A stretch of 15,609 bases of DNA from Oceanospirillales bacterium (GCA_003232965.1 QIKG01000279.1:1-15609), one strand, 5' to 3'. Numbered from the stretch's first letter, positions 1 through 8,092 are shown. Program-made: numbers and translations. Notes: generated from the letters alone by a model not told the origin.

Positions 1-87
1 CTTATCGGGCAGTATGTGTTCTTTAAAACGGTCGGGAAACACCATGATGGTGTCATAGGCGAGTGAACCGCAAATAAGTGCAGACAT
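1..87 (-). CDS. PfkB-family carbohydrate/adenosine kinase, N-terminal fragment
   Basis: Only the first 29 codons lie in the window; the gene continues past the left edge. It starts at an ATG whose complement is at 85-87, with an AGGA about 10 bases upstream on the minus strand. The peptide begins MSALICGSLAYDTIMVFPD and ends in HILPDK. The opening beta-strand followed by G-S-x-A-x-D matches the N-terminus of PfkB/ribokinase-fold kinases annotated as adenosine kinase or carbohydrate kinase in Pseudomonas-like bacteria; in that family the Asp-containing turn helps bind the sugar substrate. The kinase signature motifs (GxGD near the C-terminus) are outside the window, so the substrate cannot be assigned. 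It is divergent from mreB and has no evident link to wall synthesis. Confidence 0.7.
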   Translation of the reverse strand, partial: MSALICGSLAYDTIMVFPDRFKEHILPDK

Positions 88-423
88 AGCTTGAAATCCT
101 GAATGTTGGGTTTTAGGCAATCGCCTCTGCCAGTGTGACTGTTCGATCCAAATCGAGGTCTATGCTGATGCTGGTTTGTGCCGGAAATAAATTCTGCCGC
201 CATTTTAGCGCAGATGTCGCTTGTAGGTGTTGATTTTGAGTAAATATTATTAATATCAGAGTGGTTGACTAGCAAGTAATTGCCTAGATTTAGCGGTATT
301 TATTTGCAGAATCGGGTTATTTTGTAAAATCATTCGCTAAAGCTTGAAAATAGTTGGTTTCGAGCTTGCTAATATTGGTCAATAACTGCTAAATTAAGGC
401 TCTTTTTACAGCGGTTTCTTCTA
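88..423. other. Non-coding gap between divergent kinase gene and mreB
   Basis: This 336-base AT-rich stretch separates the minus-strand kinase from mreB and should hold both promoters. I see no credible ORF, tRNA or Rho-independent terminator. A perfect 6-bp-arm dyad around one central base (244-256, ATATTATTAATAT) could be an operator or simply AT-rich chance. The mreB promoter candidate at its right end is listed separately. Confidence 0.6.
344..375 (+). promoter_or_regulatory. Candidate mreB operon promoter
   Basis: An extended -10 (TGcTAATAT, 367-375) lies about 50 bases before the mreB ATG. The best upstream -35-like hexamer is TTGAAA at 344-349, but the 20-base spacer is too long for a classical sigma70 promoter, so recognition would rest on the extended -10. 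The predicted transcript would start near 382 and give a leader of about 40 bases. This is a by-eye prediction. Confidence 0.35.
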
Positions 424-1473
424 ATGATGATATTTAAAAGCCTACGCGGAATGTTTTCCAACGACCTTTCCATCGACCTTGGAACCGCCAATACTTTGAT
501 ATTTGTGCGCGGTCAGGGTGTGGTTTTAAATGAGCCATCGGTGGTCGCTACCCGCGGTGTGCGCGGGGTTGGTACACCGCAGGTGGTTGCAGCGGTGGGT
601 ACCGAGGCTAAAAACATGCTGGGTCGTACCCCAGGCAATATACACACAGTCAGACCACTGAAAGACGGTGTTATTGCTGATTTTGATATGACTGAGGCAA
701 TGCTGCAGCACTTTATCCGAAAAGTTCACAGTTCCAAGTTTTTACGCCCCAGCCCCCGGGTGCTGGTGTGTGTGCCTTGTGGTTCTACTCAGGTTGAGCG
801 TAAGGCTATTAAAGAGTCGGCAGAAGGTGCGGGTGCACGCGAAGTATTTCTTATCGAAGAGCCTATGGCGGCAGCAATTGGTGCCGGAATTGCAGTAAAT
901 GAGGCGCGCGGTTCAATGGTTCTGGATATCGGTGGCGGCACTACCGAAATTGCCGTGATATCCCTTAACGGACTGGTTTATTCAAATTCCATCCGCACCG
1001 GTGGCGATCAGTTTGATGCAGATATCATAAATTATGTGCGGCGTAATTATGGCACGCTCATAGGCGAAACAACCGCAGAAAGAATCAAAATGGAAGTTGG
1101 CTGCGCTTCACCTATGGATGAAATCAAAGAAATTCAGGTCTCCGGGCGTAATCTGGCTGAGGGTATACCCAAGCGCTTCACGATTAACAGTAACGAGATT
1201 ATGGATGCTTTAAATGAGTCACTGTATACCATTTTAGGGGCTGTAAAAGTAGCGCTTGAGCAAACCCCGCCGGAATTATGCGCCGATGTTGCCGAAACCG
1301 GTATCGTCATGACGGGTGGGGGTGCGCTGCTGTATGGTCTGGATCAGCTGATCTCCGAAGAAACCGGCCTGCCGGTTGTAGCTGCCGAAGACCCGTTAAC
1401 CTGCGTTGCCAGAGGCGGTGGCAGGGCACTGGAATTAATGGATCAAAATCGTGGAGATTTTTTCTCACTCTAA
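424..1473 (+). CDS. mreB: Rod-shape-determining actin homologue MreB
   Basis: MreB is the bacterial actin that forms membrane-bound filaments and orients the elongasome along the cell circumference. The 349-residue length matches E. coli MreB (347). The N-terminus carries the membrane-associating stretch followed by MFSNDLSIDLGTANT. Actin-fold nucleotide motifs are visible: phosphate-1 DLGTAN (D18-N23), phosphate-2 DIGGGT (D168-T173) and the adenosine motif TGGGA (T297-A301). Two ATGs in a row (424, 427) are possible starts, and neither has a clear Shine-Dalgarno sequence; the preceding bases are pyrimidine-rich. It is first in the cluster and followed after 51 bases by mreC. Confidence 0.97.
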   Translation: MMIFKSLRGMFSNDLSIDLGTANTLIFVRGQGVVLNEPSVVATRGVRGVGTPQVVAAVGTEAKNMLGRTPGNIHTVRPLKDGVIADFDMTEAMLQHFIRKVHSSKFLRPSPRVLVCVPCGSTQVERKAIKESAEGAGAREVFLIEEPMAAAIGAGIAVNEARGSMVLDIGGGTTEIAVISLNGLVYSNSIRTGGDQFDADIINYVRRNYGTLIGETTAERIKMEVGCASPMDEIKEIQVSGRNLAEGIPKRFTINSNEIMDALNESLYTILGAVKVALEQTPPELCADVAETGIVMTGGGALLYGLDQLISEETGLPVVAAEDPLTCVARGGGRALELMDQNRGDFFSL

Positions 1474-1524
1474 CCCGATGCCAGCAAGCGCTAGCCTAAT
1501 GCTGATACCAACACGGAGCTTGCT

Positions 1525-2496
1525 GTGTCTCCGTCAATAAATCGAAATTCTCCCAGTCTGTTCACCCGCAATGGCTTTTCAACCGCCAGGTTGATGGCAT
1601 ATTGCCTTGCGGCTGTGTTGTTAATGGCGTTGGATCAGCGGGGCGCATATAACCAAAAAGTTCGAGCATCTCTTGCCACGCTGGTATCACCGGTGCAGAT
1701 GTTAGTTAGTCTGCCGGTTGAAATGTTCGAGGCGATCGGCAAAAACCTGACGGCCAGAGAAGACTTGCAGACTACCAACCAAAATCTGGAGGATCGCCTG
1801 TTACGCCAGCAGGTTAAGTTAAGCCGACTGAGTACGCTTGAAGATGAAGCCCGGCGATTGCGTTCCCTATTGGGTGCACGCAGTGGTTTGCGGGTCAACA
1901 CCTTGGTGGCAGAATTACTGCATATAGATTTAGACCCTTATTCCCATAAGGTTATTGTGGATCGAGGGCAAAATGATGGTGTCTTTGCAGGCATGGTTGT
2001 TCTGGATGCGGGCGGGGTAATGGGCCAGGTGGATATTGCCAGCCCGGAAACGGCTGAGATTATTCTAATTTCTGATCCGGATCATGCCCTGCCAGTACAA
2101 GTAGCGCGCACAGGCATGCGCTCGATCGCCTTCGGAACCGGCGATACTTCCATCTTGATGTTGCCCAATGTATCCATTAATGCCGACATTAAACAAGGCG
2201 ATCTATTGCAGACCTCTGGAATGGGGCAGCTTTTTCCAGCGGGATACTCTGTTGCCCGGGTGATGTCGGTAGAGCGAAGCCCGGGGCATCCTTTTGCCCG
2301 CGTGTGGGCGCGACCATTGGCTCGACTGGATCGGGCCCGCGAAGTATTGGTATTGTTTCCCGAAAAAAAGACCGAAAAACCCACGGAAGGCAACACGGTA
2401 GACAGCGCGGAAGACAACACTGAATCCGCAGCCTTACCAAGTGCAGACCCGAAACCCCCAGAAACCGATACAAGCGCTGGGAGTGATAACCGATGA
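1525..2496 (+). CDS. mreC: Rod-shape-determining protein MreC
   Basis: MreC is a bitopic inner-membrane protein whose periplasmic part binds and activates PBP2. The GTG start at 1525 has a well placed GGAG (1515-1518). Order of parts in 323 residues: short cytoplasmic tail, one membrane helix (about residues 24-40), a coiled coil (about 65-105, rich in Leu, Glu and Arg) and the beta-barrel domains (about 110-280, containing HKVIVDRGQNDGVFAGMVV). The last 40 or so residues (from about 283) are a Lys/Glu/Thr/Pro/Asp-rich low-complexity tail, probably disordered. Its stop overlaps the mreD ATG (ATGA), indicating translational coupling. Confidence 0.95.
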   Translation: MSPSINRNSPSLFTRNGFSTARLMAYCLAAVLLMALDQRGAYNQKVRASLATLVSPVQMLVSLPVEMFEAIGKNLTAREDLQTTNQNLEDRLLRQQVKLSRLSTLEDEARRLRSLLGARSGLRVNTLVAELLHIDLDPYSHKVIVDRGQNDGVFAGMVVLDAGGVMGQVDIASPETAEIILISDPDHALPVQVARTGMRSIAFGTGDTSILMLPNVSINADIKQGDLLQTSGMGQLFPAGYSVARVMSVERSPGHPFARVWARPLARLDRAREVLVLFPEKKTEKPTEGNTVDSAEDNTESAALPSADPKPPETDTSAGSDNR

Positions 2497-2978
2497 ATGC
2501 TCCGCGCGAGAAGCAAAGCCTGTTTTATATGTTGCTGGGTCTGGGCCTGCTGCTAACTTTATTGCCCCTGCCTGATAATTTGGAGGCTTTCCGTCCGCCG
2601 TGGGTTTCCTTGTTGTTGATCTATATGTCATTACAGGGCTCACGGCCGGTTAGTCTTGGTTTTGTGTTTTTACTGGGTTTGTTGGCAGACATTTTATTGT
2701 CCAGTCTGATCGGTTTACACGCACTGCAGTGGGTGGTGTTGATGTTTCTGATGGCCAAATTCTCGTCCAGAATTCGGTTCTCCTCGCCTTTGCGACAAAT
2801 GCTGACGGTTTTCTTATTGTTGCTGAATGAACGCTTTATTCTGCTCTGGGTTTTATTATTACGCGGTGAGCACGGCCTCGACTTTTACTTATGGGTGCCG
2901 GCGATTATAGGCGCACTGATATGGCCCATAATGTTTGTTTTCCTCAGCAGGCTGCGCCAGCTGAGCCAGCGAAACTAA
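2493..2978 (+). CDS. mreD: Rod-shape-determining membrane protein MreD
   Basis: MreD is a small polytopic inner-membrane protein of the MreBCD complex. The 161-residue length is normal (E. coli 162). The sequence is strongly hydrophobic with five or six membrane helices: about residues 10-25, 33-48, 53-75, 78-92, 105-125 and 133-153. The motif around SLGFVFLLGLLADILLSSLIG, with an Asp inside a hydrophobic helix, is typical of the family. It overlaps mreC by four bases and ends six bases before mrdA. Confidence 0.93.
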   Translation: MNAPREKQSLFYMLLGLGLLLTLLPLPDNLEAFRPPWVSLLLIYMSLQGSRPVSLGFVFLLGLLADILLSSLIGLHALQWVVLMFLMAKFSSRIRFSSPLRQMLTVFLLLLNERFILLWVLLLRGEHGLDFYLWVPAIIGALIWPIMFVFLSRLRQLSQRN

Positions 2979-2984
2979 CAAAGC

Positions 2985-4925
2985 ATGGCGGGCTACCATC
3001 ACATTAAAGATGAGCATGCGGAAAAATCATTATTCCGCTCCCGCGCGATGTTTGCCTTTTTTCTCATTCTTTTAGCGCTAGTCTTGTTAGCCCTGCGTTT
3101 TACTTACCTGCAGGTTTGGAAACATGGCTCTTTTCAGGCACAGGCAGATAAAAATCGGATTCGGGTGCAGGTTGTAGCGCCCAGTCGCGGCATGATTTAT
3201 GACCGTAATGGGGTGTTGTTGGCAGAAAATAAACCCGCCTACCGATTAGAAATTACTGCAGAAAGGCTAGCTCGTCCCAAGGCTTCGGGGAAAAGGATTT
3301 CCCGGCAGGCAGCACTCGAAATCACCCTGGCTGAGCTGGAAAAATTAATCGTCATTACCCCAACTCAACGCCATCGATTTTTGCGTAAGATTCAACAAGT
3401 GAAAGCATTTCGTCCGGTATCCTTGCGCTTGTCGTTAAGCGAGCAGGAGGTCAGTCGGGTAGCGGTAAACCGACACCGGCTTCCCGGGGTGGAAATTACC
3501 CCTTATCTCACTCGTTACTATCCCGGTGGCGAGGCAATGACGCATTTAACCGGCTATGTAGGTCGGATTGATGAAGGTGATTTAAAACAACTTGACCAGG
3601 ATAATTATCTAGACAATACCCATATTGGCAAAACCGGGGTTGAGAATTACCGTGAAGCGCTGTTACACGGCCAAAGTGGGTTTCAGAAAATTGAAACCAA
3701 CGCCCAGGGCCGGGTATTGCGCGTGCTCGAAAAAAAGGACCCTGAAGCCGGGCAGGATTTAATCCTGACGATTGATTCTCGCCTGCAGTTGGCGGCCTGG
3801 GAAGCGCTGGGAGACTATTCCGGTTCAGTGGTTGCCATCGACCCAAACAATGGCGATGTTTTAGCAATGGTGAGCAAGCCGAGCTTTGATGCAAATTTGT
3901 TTGTGAATGGCATTACCCAGTCGGATTACAGCCGCATTCTTAATGCGCCTGATCGCCCACTATTTAACCGAGCATTGAAGGGTGGTTATGAGCCGGGCTC
4001 TACTTTTAAACCCTTTGTTGCCCTTGCCGGGCTTGAGGGGGGCATGGTAAATGTTGATACGCGGATATTTTCGTCCGGGGAATATTACCTGCCAAAAGTA
4101 TCCCGCCCCTATGGTGATTGGAAAAAAGGTGGGCATGGTTGGGTAACTGTTCGCGCGGCATTGACCCAATCAGTGAATACTTATTTTTATGAACTGGGAT
4201 ACAAATTGGGCATTGATGCAATGCACGATTACATCCAGATGTTTGGTTTTGGACAAAAAACGGGTATTGATTTATATGGTGAAGGCGTGGGTATATTGCC
4301 ATCCCGTGCGTGGAAACGAGGGCATTTTGACCAACCCTGGTACCCGGGTGAAACGGTGATTGCTGCCATTGGTCAGGGCTATAATGTGGCAACTCCACTA
4401 CAATTGGCAAGTGCCACAGCAACTCTTGCAATGAATGGCAAACGCTTTACCCCGCGTTTGCTTCTCGGCTTAAAAAAATACGGCCATAAAAGCACCGACT
4501 GGTTGCCAGCCAGTGAGGCCACATTGGTGCCGGTAGTCGATCCTAAAAACTGGGCTGCTGTTCGTGCGGGTATGGAGGATGTGGTCAACAGTGCGACGGG
4601 TACGGCGCGAAAGATTAGCATTGGCGCAACTTATCGTATTGCCGGGAAATCCGGTACAGCTCAGATGTTCAAACTGGCAAAAGACCAAAAATACGATGCC
4701 GAAACCATTGATCCTCGCCTGCGCAATAACGCATTGTTTGTTGCCTGGGCGCCCGCTGAAGCACCTAAAATAGTTGTGGCAATCATTATCGAGCACTCCT
4801 TAGGCGGCGGTTCCAGTACGGCTGCACCTATCGCTCGAATTTTATTGGATCAATGGCTGCTCACAGCCGATCAAGTTGAAGCTGCCAGCAGCGAGAGTCT
4901 CGCGCAAAGGGTGCCGGTCGAATGA
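2985..4925 (+). CDS. mrdA: Penicillin-binding protein 2, elongasome transpeptidase
   Basis: PBP2 is the class B transpeptidase that crosslinks peptidoglycan made by RodA during elongation. The protein has 646 residues (E. coli 633). A cytoplasmic tail is followed by one membrane anchor (about residues 20-42), then the pedestal with the PSRGMIYDRNGVLLAEN signature of class B PBPs, and the C-terminal transpeptidase domain. All three active-site motifs are present: STFK with nucleophile S339 and K342, SVN at 396-398, and KSGT at 555-558. Spacing agrees with E. coli PBP2. The ATG at 2985 has only a weak ribosome site, consistent with coupling to mreD six bases upstream. The stop overlaps the first rodA ATG. 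Confidence 0.97.
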   Translation: MAGYHHIKDEHAEKSLFRSRAMFAFFLILLALVLLALRFTYLQVWKHGSFQAQADKNRIRVQVVAPSRGMIYDRNGVLLAENKPAYRLEITAERLARPKASGKRISRQAALEITLAELEKLIVITPTQRHRFLRKIQQVKAFRPVSLRLSLSEQEVSRVAVNRHRLPGVEITPYLTRYYPGGEAMTHLTGYVGRIDEGDLKQLDQDNYLDNTHIGKTGVENYREALLHGQSGFQKIETNAQGRVLRVLEKKDPEAGQDLILTIDSRLQLAAWEALGDYSGSVVAIDPNNGDVLAMVSKPSFDANLFVNGITQSDYSRILNAPDRPLFNRALKGGYEPGSTFKPFVALAGLEGGMVNVDTRIFSSGEYYLPKVSRPYGDWKKGGHGWVTVRAALTQSVNTYFYELGYKLGIDAMHDYIQMFGFGQKTGIDLYGEGVGILPSRAWKRGHFDQPWYPGETVIAAIGQGYNVATPLQLASATATLAMNGKRFTPRLLLGLKKYGHKSTDWLPASEATLVPVVDPKNWAAVRAGMEDVVNSATGTARKISIGATYRIAGKSGTAQMFKLAKDQKYDAETIDPRLRNNALFVAWAPAEAPKIVVAIIIEHSLGGGSSTAAPIARILLDQWLLTADQVEAASSESLAQRVPVE

Positions 4926-4942
4926 TGAATCGAATGATGAAA
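4919..4942 (+). repeat. 12-bp tandem duplication at the rodA start
   Basis: Two 12-base units, CGAATGATGAAT (4919-4930) and CGAATGATGAAA (4931-4942), differ only at the last base. The first holds the mrdA stop and the first two rodA ATGs; the second supplies two more in-frame ATGs. The duplication explains the odd N-terminus MMNRMMK and makes the true start ambiguous. Confidence 0.85.
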
Positions 4943-6049
4943 CCATCCCTTATTCCCGGCTGGGTCAGCCGGCCGCGACTGGATTATCCCTTGTTAGTGG
5001 CGCTGGTACTGGTATCGATAGCAGGTTTGTTTGTTCTTTACAGCGCCAGCGACGGTAATCAACGGCTGGTTACTAATCAAGCGATTCGCCTGGGTATCGG
5101 CTTTGCCGGTCTATTGCTTATCGCCCTATTGCCACCCCGATTATTTCGTCACTGGTCACTCTGGCTTTATTTTCTGGGAATGTTATTGTTGCTGGCAACG
5201 GCTGTTTTTGGAGAAGGTCGGGGCGCAGACCGTTGGCTGGATTTATCGGTGGTCCGTTTCCAGCCTTCTGAGTTAATGAAGTTGGTGGTGCCGATGACGG
5301 TGGCCGCGTGGTTACACAACAAATTGTTACCGCCGGGCTTGCGGGAGGTGCTGGTTGCTGTAGTTATTATCATGCTGCCCATGCTGTTAATTATCCGCCA
5401 ACCGGATCTAGGAACTGCACTATTGGTTGGTATGAGTGGTGTGTTTGTGCTTTTTCTTGCGGGTATTCGTTGGCGGGTGAGTATTCGTTGGCGGGTGATA
5501 TTTTCGTTTGCAGGTTTAGCAGCTGCTGCTGCACCGATTATGTGGCTGTTTATGCATGAGTATCAGCGCAATCGGGTACGCACATTTATCAATCCTGAAT
5601 CTGACCCGCTGGGGCATGGGTGGAATATCATCCAGTCCAAAATTGCAGTGGGTTCGGGCGGTCTTAATGGTAAAGGCTGGATGCAGGGAACCCAGTCCCA
5701 GCTTGAGTTTTTGCCGGAACATACCACCGACTTTATCATGGGTGTACTGGCCGAAGAATTTGGTTTGCTGGGTGTTTTGCTGCTGCTGGCGGTATATTTA
5801 TTTATTATTGGCCGCAGCCTGTATTTGGCAAGCCATGCCAGGGACACATTTTCACGCTTGCTCTGTGGTAGTCTGGCAATGATATTTTTTGTGTATGTGA
5901 TGGTAAATGGCGGCATGATCACGGGAATTATACCGGTGGTGGGTGTGCCCTTGCCGTTGATCAGTTATGGCGGAACATCAGTGGTTACGCTATTGGCTGG
6001 GTTTGGTCTGATTATGTCAGCCTGGGGTCATCGGCGCTTTATCCGCTGA
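4922..6049 (+). CDS. rodA: SEDS-family peptidoglycan glycosyltransferase RodA
   Basis: RodA polymerises lipid II into glycan strands and works as a pair with PBP2. The 375-residue protein (E. coli 370) has about ten membrane helices. Conserved SEDS features include RWLDLSVVRFQPSE, the loop ESDPLGHGWNIIQSKIAVGSGG, LEFLPEHTTDF with the essential Asp at D270 (E. coli D262), and the C-terminal VVGVPLPLISYGG. Four candidate ATGs (4922, 4925, 4934, 4937) arise because the start region is a 12-bp tandem duplication; 4922 overlaps the mrdA stop and has AAGGG about 10 bases upstream, so I chose it. A separate 18-bp duplication adds six residues in a mid-protein loop. Also called mrdB. Confidence 0.96.
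   Translation: MMNRMMKPSLIPGWVSRPRLDYPLLVALVLVSIAGLFVLYSASDGNQRLVTNQAIRLGIGFAGLLLIALLPPRLFRHWSLWLYFLGMLLLLATAVFGEGRGADRWLDLSVVRFQPSELMKLVVPMTVAAWLHNKLLPPGLREVLVAVVIIMLPMLLIIRQPDLGTALLVGMSGVFVLFLAGIRWRVSIRWRVIFSFAGLAAAAAPIMWLFMHEYQRNRVRTFINPESDPLGHGWNIIQSKIAVGSGGLNGKGWMQGTQSQLEFLPEHTTDFIMGVLAEEFGLLGVLLLLAVYLFIIGRSLYLASHARDTFSRLLCGSLAMIFFVYVMVNGGMITGIIPVVGVPLPLISYGGTSVVTLLAGFGLIMSAWGHRRFIR
5463..5498 (+). repeat. Perfect 18-bp in-frame tandem duplication inside rodA
   Basis: The unit GTATTCGTTGGCGGGTGA occurs at 5463-5480 and is repeated exactly at 5481-5498. It yields the duplicated peptide IRWRVS-IRWRV next to a membrane helix. Identity of the copies suggests a recent slippage event. Compared with E. 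coli RodA from memory, one copy fits the usual loop length and the second is extra. Confidence 0.9.
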
Positions 6050-6087
6050 GATAGAATAAATTAGTTTGTTTTTTTATTAAAAGGAAT

Positions 6088-7070
6088 ATGTTTGTGAATA
6101 AAACCGTATTAATAATCAGTCTCCTGGTGCTGGGTTTATACAGCAGCAATGCAATCTCGCAGAAAAAACACCCCGGTCAGGACGAATTGGTCGAGAGAAT
6201 TGTAGCAACCGGTCACAGGCAGAAGTAGAAAAAATTCTGGCGGCAGCCGTGTATAAACAAAAAATTCTGGACATTTATACTCGTACCGCAGAATCGAAGC
6301 CTTGGCATACCTATCGCCCCATCTTTATGACCGATCAACGGGTCAGTGAAGGGCTGGAATTCTGGAAAGCCAACCAGAAAGCCATTAGTGATGCTGCTGA
6401 TAAGTCTGGAGTTGATGAAGAAATAATCGTAGCGATTATCGGTGTGGAAACCTACTATGGCCGCATCCTCGGCAATTACAAGGTGCTGGATGCATTGATG
6501 ACGCTGGCTTTTTATCATCCAACCCGTAAAACATTTTTCTCAAAAGAACTGGTGGAGTATTTACTGCTCAGCCAGGAAGAGCACCTGGCGTTATACGAAA
6601 TTAAAGGTAGTTATGCTGGGGCTATGGGGCTCGGGCAGTTTATGCCCAGCTCGTATCGAGCTTATGCCCTGGATGGTGATGGCGATGGTCGTAGGGATCT
6701 TTGGGGTTCCCGCGTAGATGCCATTGCCAGCGTAGCGAATTATTTTAATGCCCATCATTGGCGTAAAGGTGAGCTGATTGCGTTACCAGCAGAAGTTGCA
6801 GCAACGGCGGCGCCCAAGAAAAAATCAAAAATGGGTAAGCCGGCATCTACAGTGGCTGCTTATCAGGCCGAGGGTTACTCTGCCGTCGGTGAGGTTACTG
6901 GCGATACTCCAGCTAACTTGATTGTCCTTGAACAGAAAGCCGGCAATGATTATTGGCTAACCTTTCACAATTTTTATGTAATAACCCGTTACAACCGCAG
7001 CCGGATGTACGCAATGGTAGTCAAACAGTTAAGTGAAGAGCTGCGCGCCGGCCGTGATGCACAGCTATGA
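6088..7070 (+). pseudogene. mltB: Lytic murein transglycosylase B, frameshifted near codon 42
   Basis: MltB (GH103) cleaves glycan strands to form 1,6-anhydro-muramic acid ends. The start at 6088 has AAGGA (6081-6085) and encodes a signal peptide, MFVNKTVLIISLLVLGLYSS, but this frame stops at a TAG at 6226-6228. The rest of the protein continues in another frame: AEVEKIL can be read from 6219, and the downstream open frame runs to 7070. The change happens between about 6190 and 6219 and equals one missing base or two extra bases. The enzyme half is intact: YEIKGSYAGAMG with the likely catalytic Glu (codon 6597-6599), GQFMPSSY, a DGDGDG EF-hand-like calcium loop, and the C-terminal ITRYNRSRMYAM motif. 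As written, the exported enzyme could not be made; an internal GTG at 6249 would give a product without a signal peptide. A sequencing error is possible. The stop overlaps the rlpA ATG. Confidence 0.85.
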
Positions 7071-7867
7071 TGTCTGACAGGTTTAAAGCACTCAAATGGC
7101 TGTTGCCGGCAATCTTGCTGGCAAGCCTGTTGGCCGCCTGTGGCGGCAAAGGCAAGCCCGACAATCAAAGCGATGGCCCACCCGCAAAAAAACTCCATGC
7201 TAAAGACGTAAAAGTGCTCAAGCCGCGGCCGGAACCTCGCGCCCGCTACGGTAATCATTCGCCCTACACCGTGCTTGGCAAAACTTATACGCTGCTACCT
7301 ACTGCGGAGGGTTACCACGAGAAAGGTATGGCTTCATGGTATGGGCAGAAATTTCATGGACGCAAAACATCAAGCGGTGAGGTCTATGATATGTATGTCG
7401 CTACTGCTGCCCATAAGTCACTGCCGCTGCCGACTTACGCTGAAGTGATTAATCTGGATAACGGTAAAAAACTAATCGTAAAAATCAATGATCGTGGCCC
7501 TTTTCATGCTGATCGTATTATCGACCTTTCCTATGGTGCGGCTGTTTTGTTGGGTGTCGACCGCAGCGGTACGGCACGGGTAGAGGTTCGCAGCATTACT
7601 TTTGCCAAGAACAAAACACATTCCGGTGGTGTAAGTAATGTGCTCTATCAGATCGGTGCTTACAGCTCCAAGCATGCCGGTAAAGCGGTTGCAGCGCAGC
7701 TGGAGGACGCCGGATTGAAAAAAGTCAGCGTAGAAAAAACTCGCAGTGGCGGCAAAAAGGTCTGGCGGGTACGCGTCGGCCCCATCACTGACAGTGAAAA
7801 AGCCTGGCGCTATGAACAGAAAATCATTGAACTTGGTCTCGGTCGCCCCCATCGTGTTGGCAACTAA
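7067..7867 (+). CDS. rlpA: RlpA-type septal lipoprotein, lytic transglycosylase with SPOR domain
   Basis: RlpA is an outer-membrane lipoprotein which in Pseudomonas aeruginosa cleaves glycan lacking stem peptides and helps daughter cells separate. The 266-residue protein starts with a lipoprotein signal ending in the lipobox LAAC, lipidated Cys at C25. The double-psi beta-barrel domain (about residues 82-180) begins KGMASWYG. E105, D108, H116 and the DRGPF Asp D142 have the spacing I recall for catalytic residues of the P. aeruginosa enzyme. A SPOR domain (about 192-265, from LYQIGAYSS) should bind denuded glycan at the septum. The start overlaps the mltB stop by four bases. The TAA stop is part of the target duplication of the inserted element that follows. 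Confidence 0.95.
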   Translation: MMSDRFKALKWLLPAILLASLLAACGGKGKPDNQSDGPPAKKLHAKDVKVLKPRPEPRARYGNHSPYTVLGKTYTLLPTAEGYHEKGMASWYGQKFHGRKTSSGEVYDMYVATAAHKSLPLPTYAEVINLDNGKKLIVKINDRGPFHADRIIDLSYGAAVLLGVDRSGTARVEVRSITFAKNKTHSGGVSNVLYQIGAYSSKHAGKAVAAQLEDAGLKKVSVEKTRSGGKKVWRVRVGPITDSEKAWRYEQKIIELGLGRPHRVGN

Positions 7868-7869
7868 TA

Positions 7870-8053
7870 CCTAAATCCTGCAAGTGCTCGCACTCACTCA
7901 GCACAAGCTCTTGATCCGTATAGCAAATGAAACTTTTTGGTAATCACAATGAGGATCCCACTCAATTTATTATTCACTCTACAAATCAATATCTCGCCTA
8001 AGAGCGCCTACTGTTGGTGCACTGCCTAAGCACGATCACTTGCAGGATCTAGG
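7870..8053. mobile_element. 184-bp MITE-like element with terminal inverted repeats and 5-bp target duplication
   Basis: The left end, CCTAAATCCTGCAAGTG (7870-7886), is the reverse complement of 8037-8053 with one mismatch. Weaker pairing continues inward to about 7901/8022. The element is flanked on both sides by TAATA (7865-7869 and 8054-8058), a direct repeat expected from a transposition target duplication. It contains no credible ORF, so it is non-autonomous. It sits right after rlpA, and the left TAATA includes the rlpA stop codon. I cannot assign the parent insertion-sequence family. As RNA, the ends would pair in a long stem enclosing about 150 bases and could affect read-through into dacA. 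Confidence 0.65.
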
Positions 8054-8067
8054 TAATAAGGTAAGAT
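8040..8067 (+). promoter_or_regulatory. Weak candidate dacA promoter straddling the element's right end
   Basis: TTGCAG (8040-8045, inside the right inverted repeat) and TAAGAT (8062-8067, just outside the element) are 16 bases apart. Each is a partial match to sigma70 consensus. If functional, the inserted element supplies the -35 for dacA, whose ATG is 26 bases further on. Confidence 0.25.
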
Positions 8068-8092
8068 AGCACTCTATTCGCTATATACAAAT

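Noticed and set aside
6249..7070. Treating the 273-residue downstream frame as a complete cytoplasmic MltB
   Set aside because: It lacks an export signal, conserved family sequence extends upstream in the same frame (from 6219), and a well-formed start with signal peptide exists at 6088; a frameshift explains all three.
7869..8054. Integron attC site or REP/BIME repeat between rlpA and dacA
   Set aside because: The RYYYAAC/GTTRRRY core pair of attC is absent and there is no cassette structure. The ends are 150 bases apart and flanked by a direct repeat, which fits a transposition product better than a REP hairpin.
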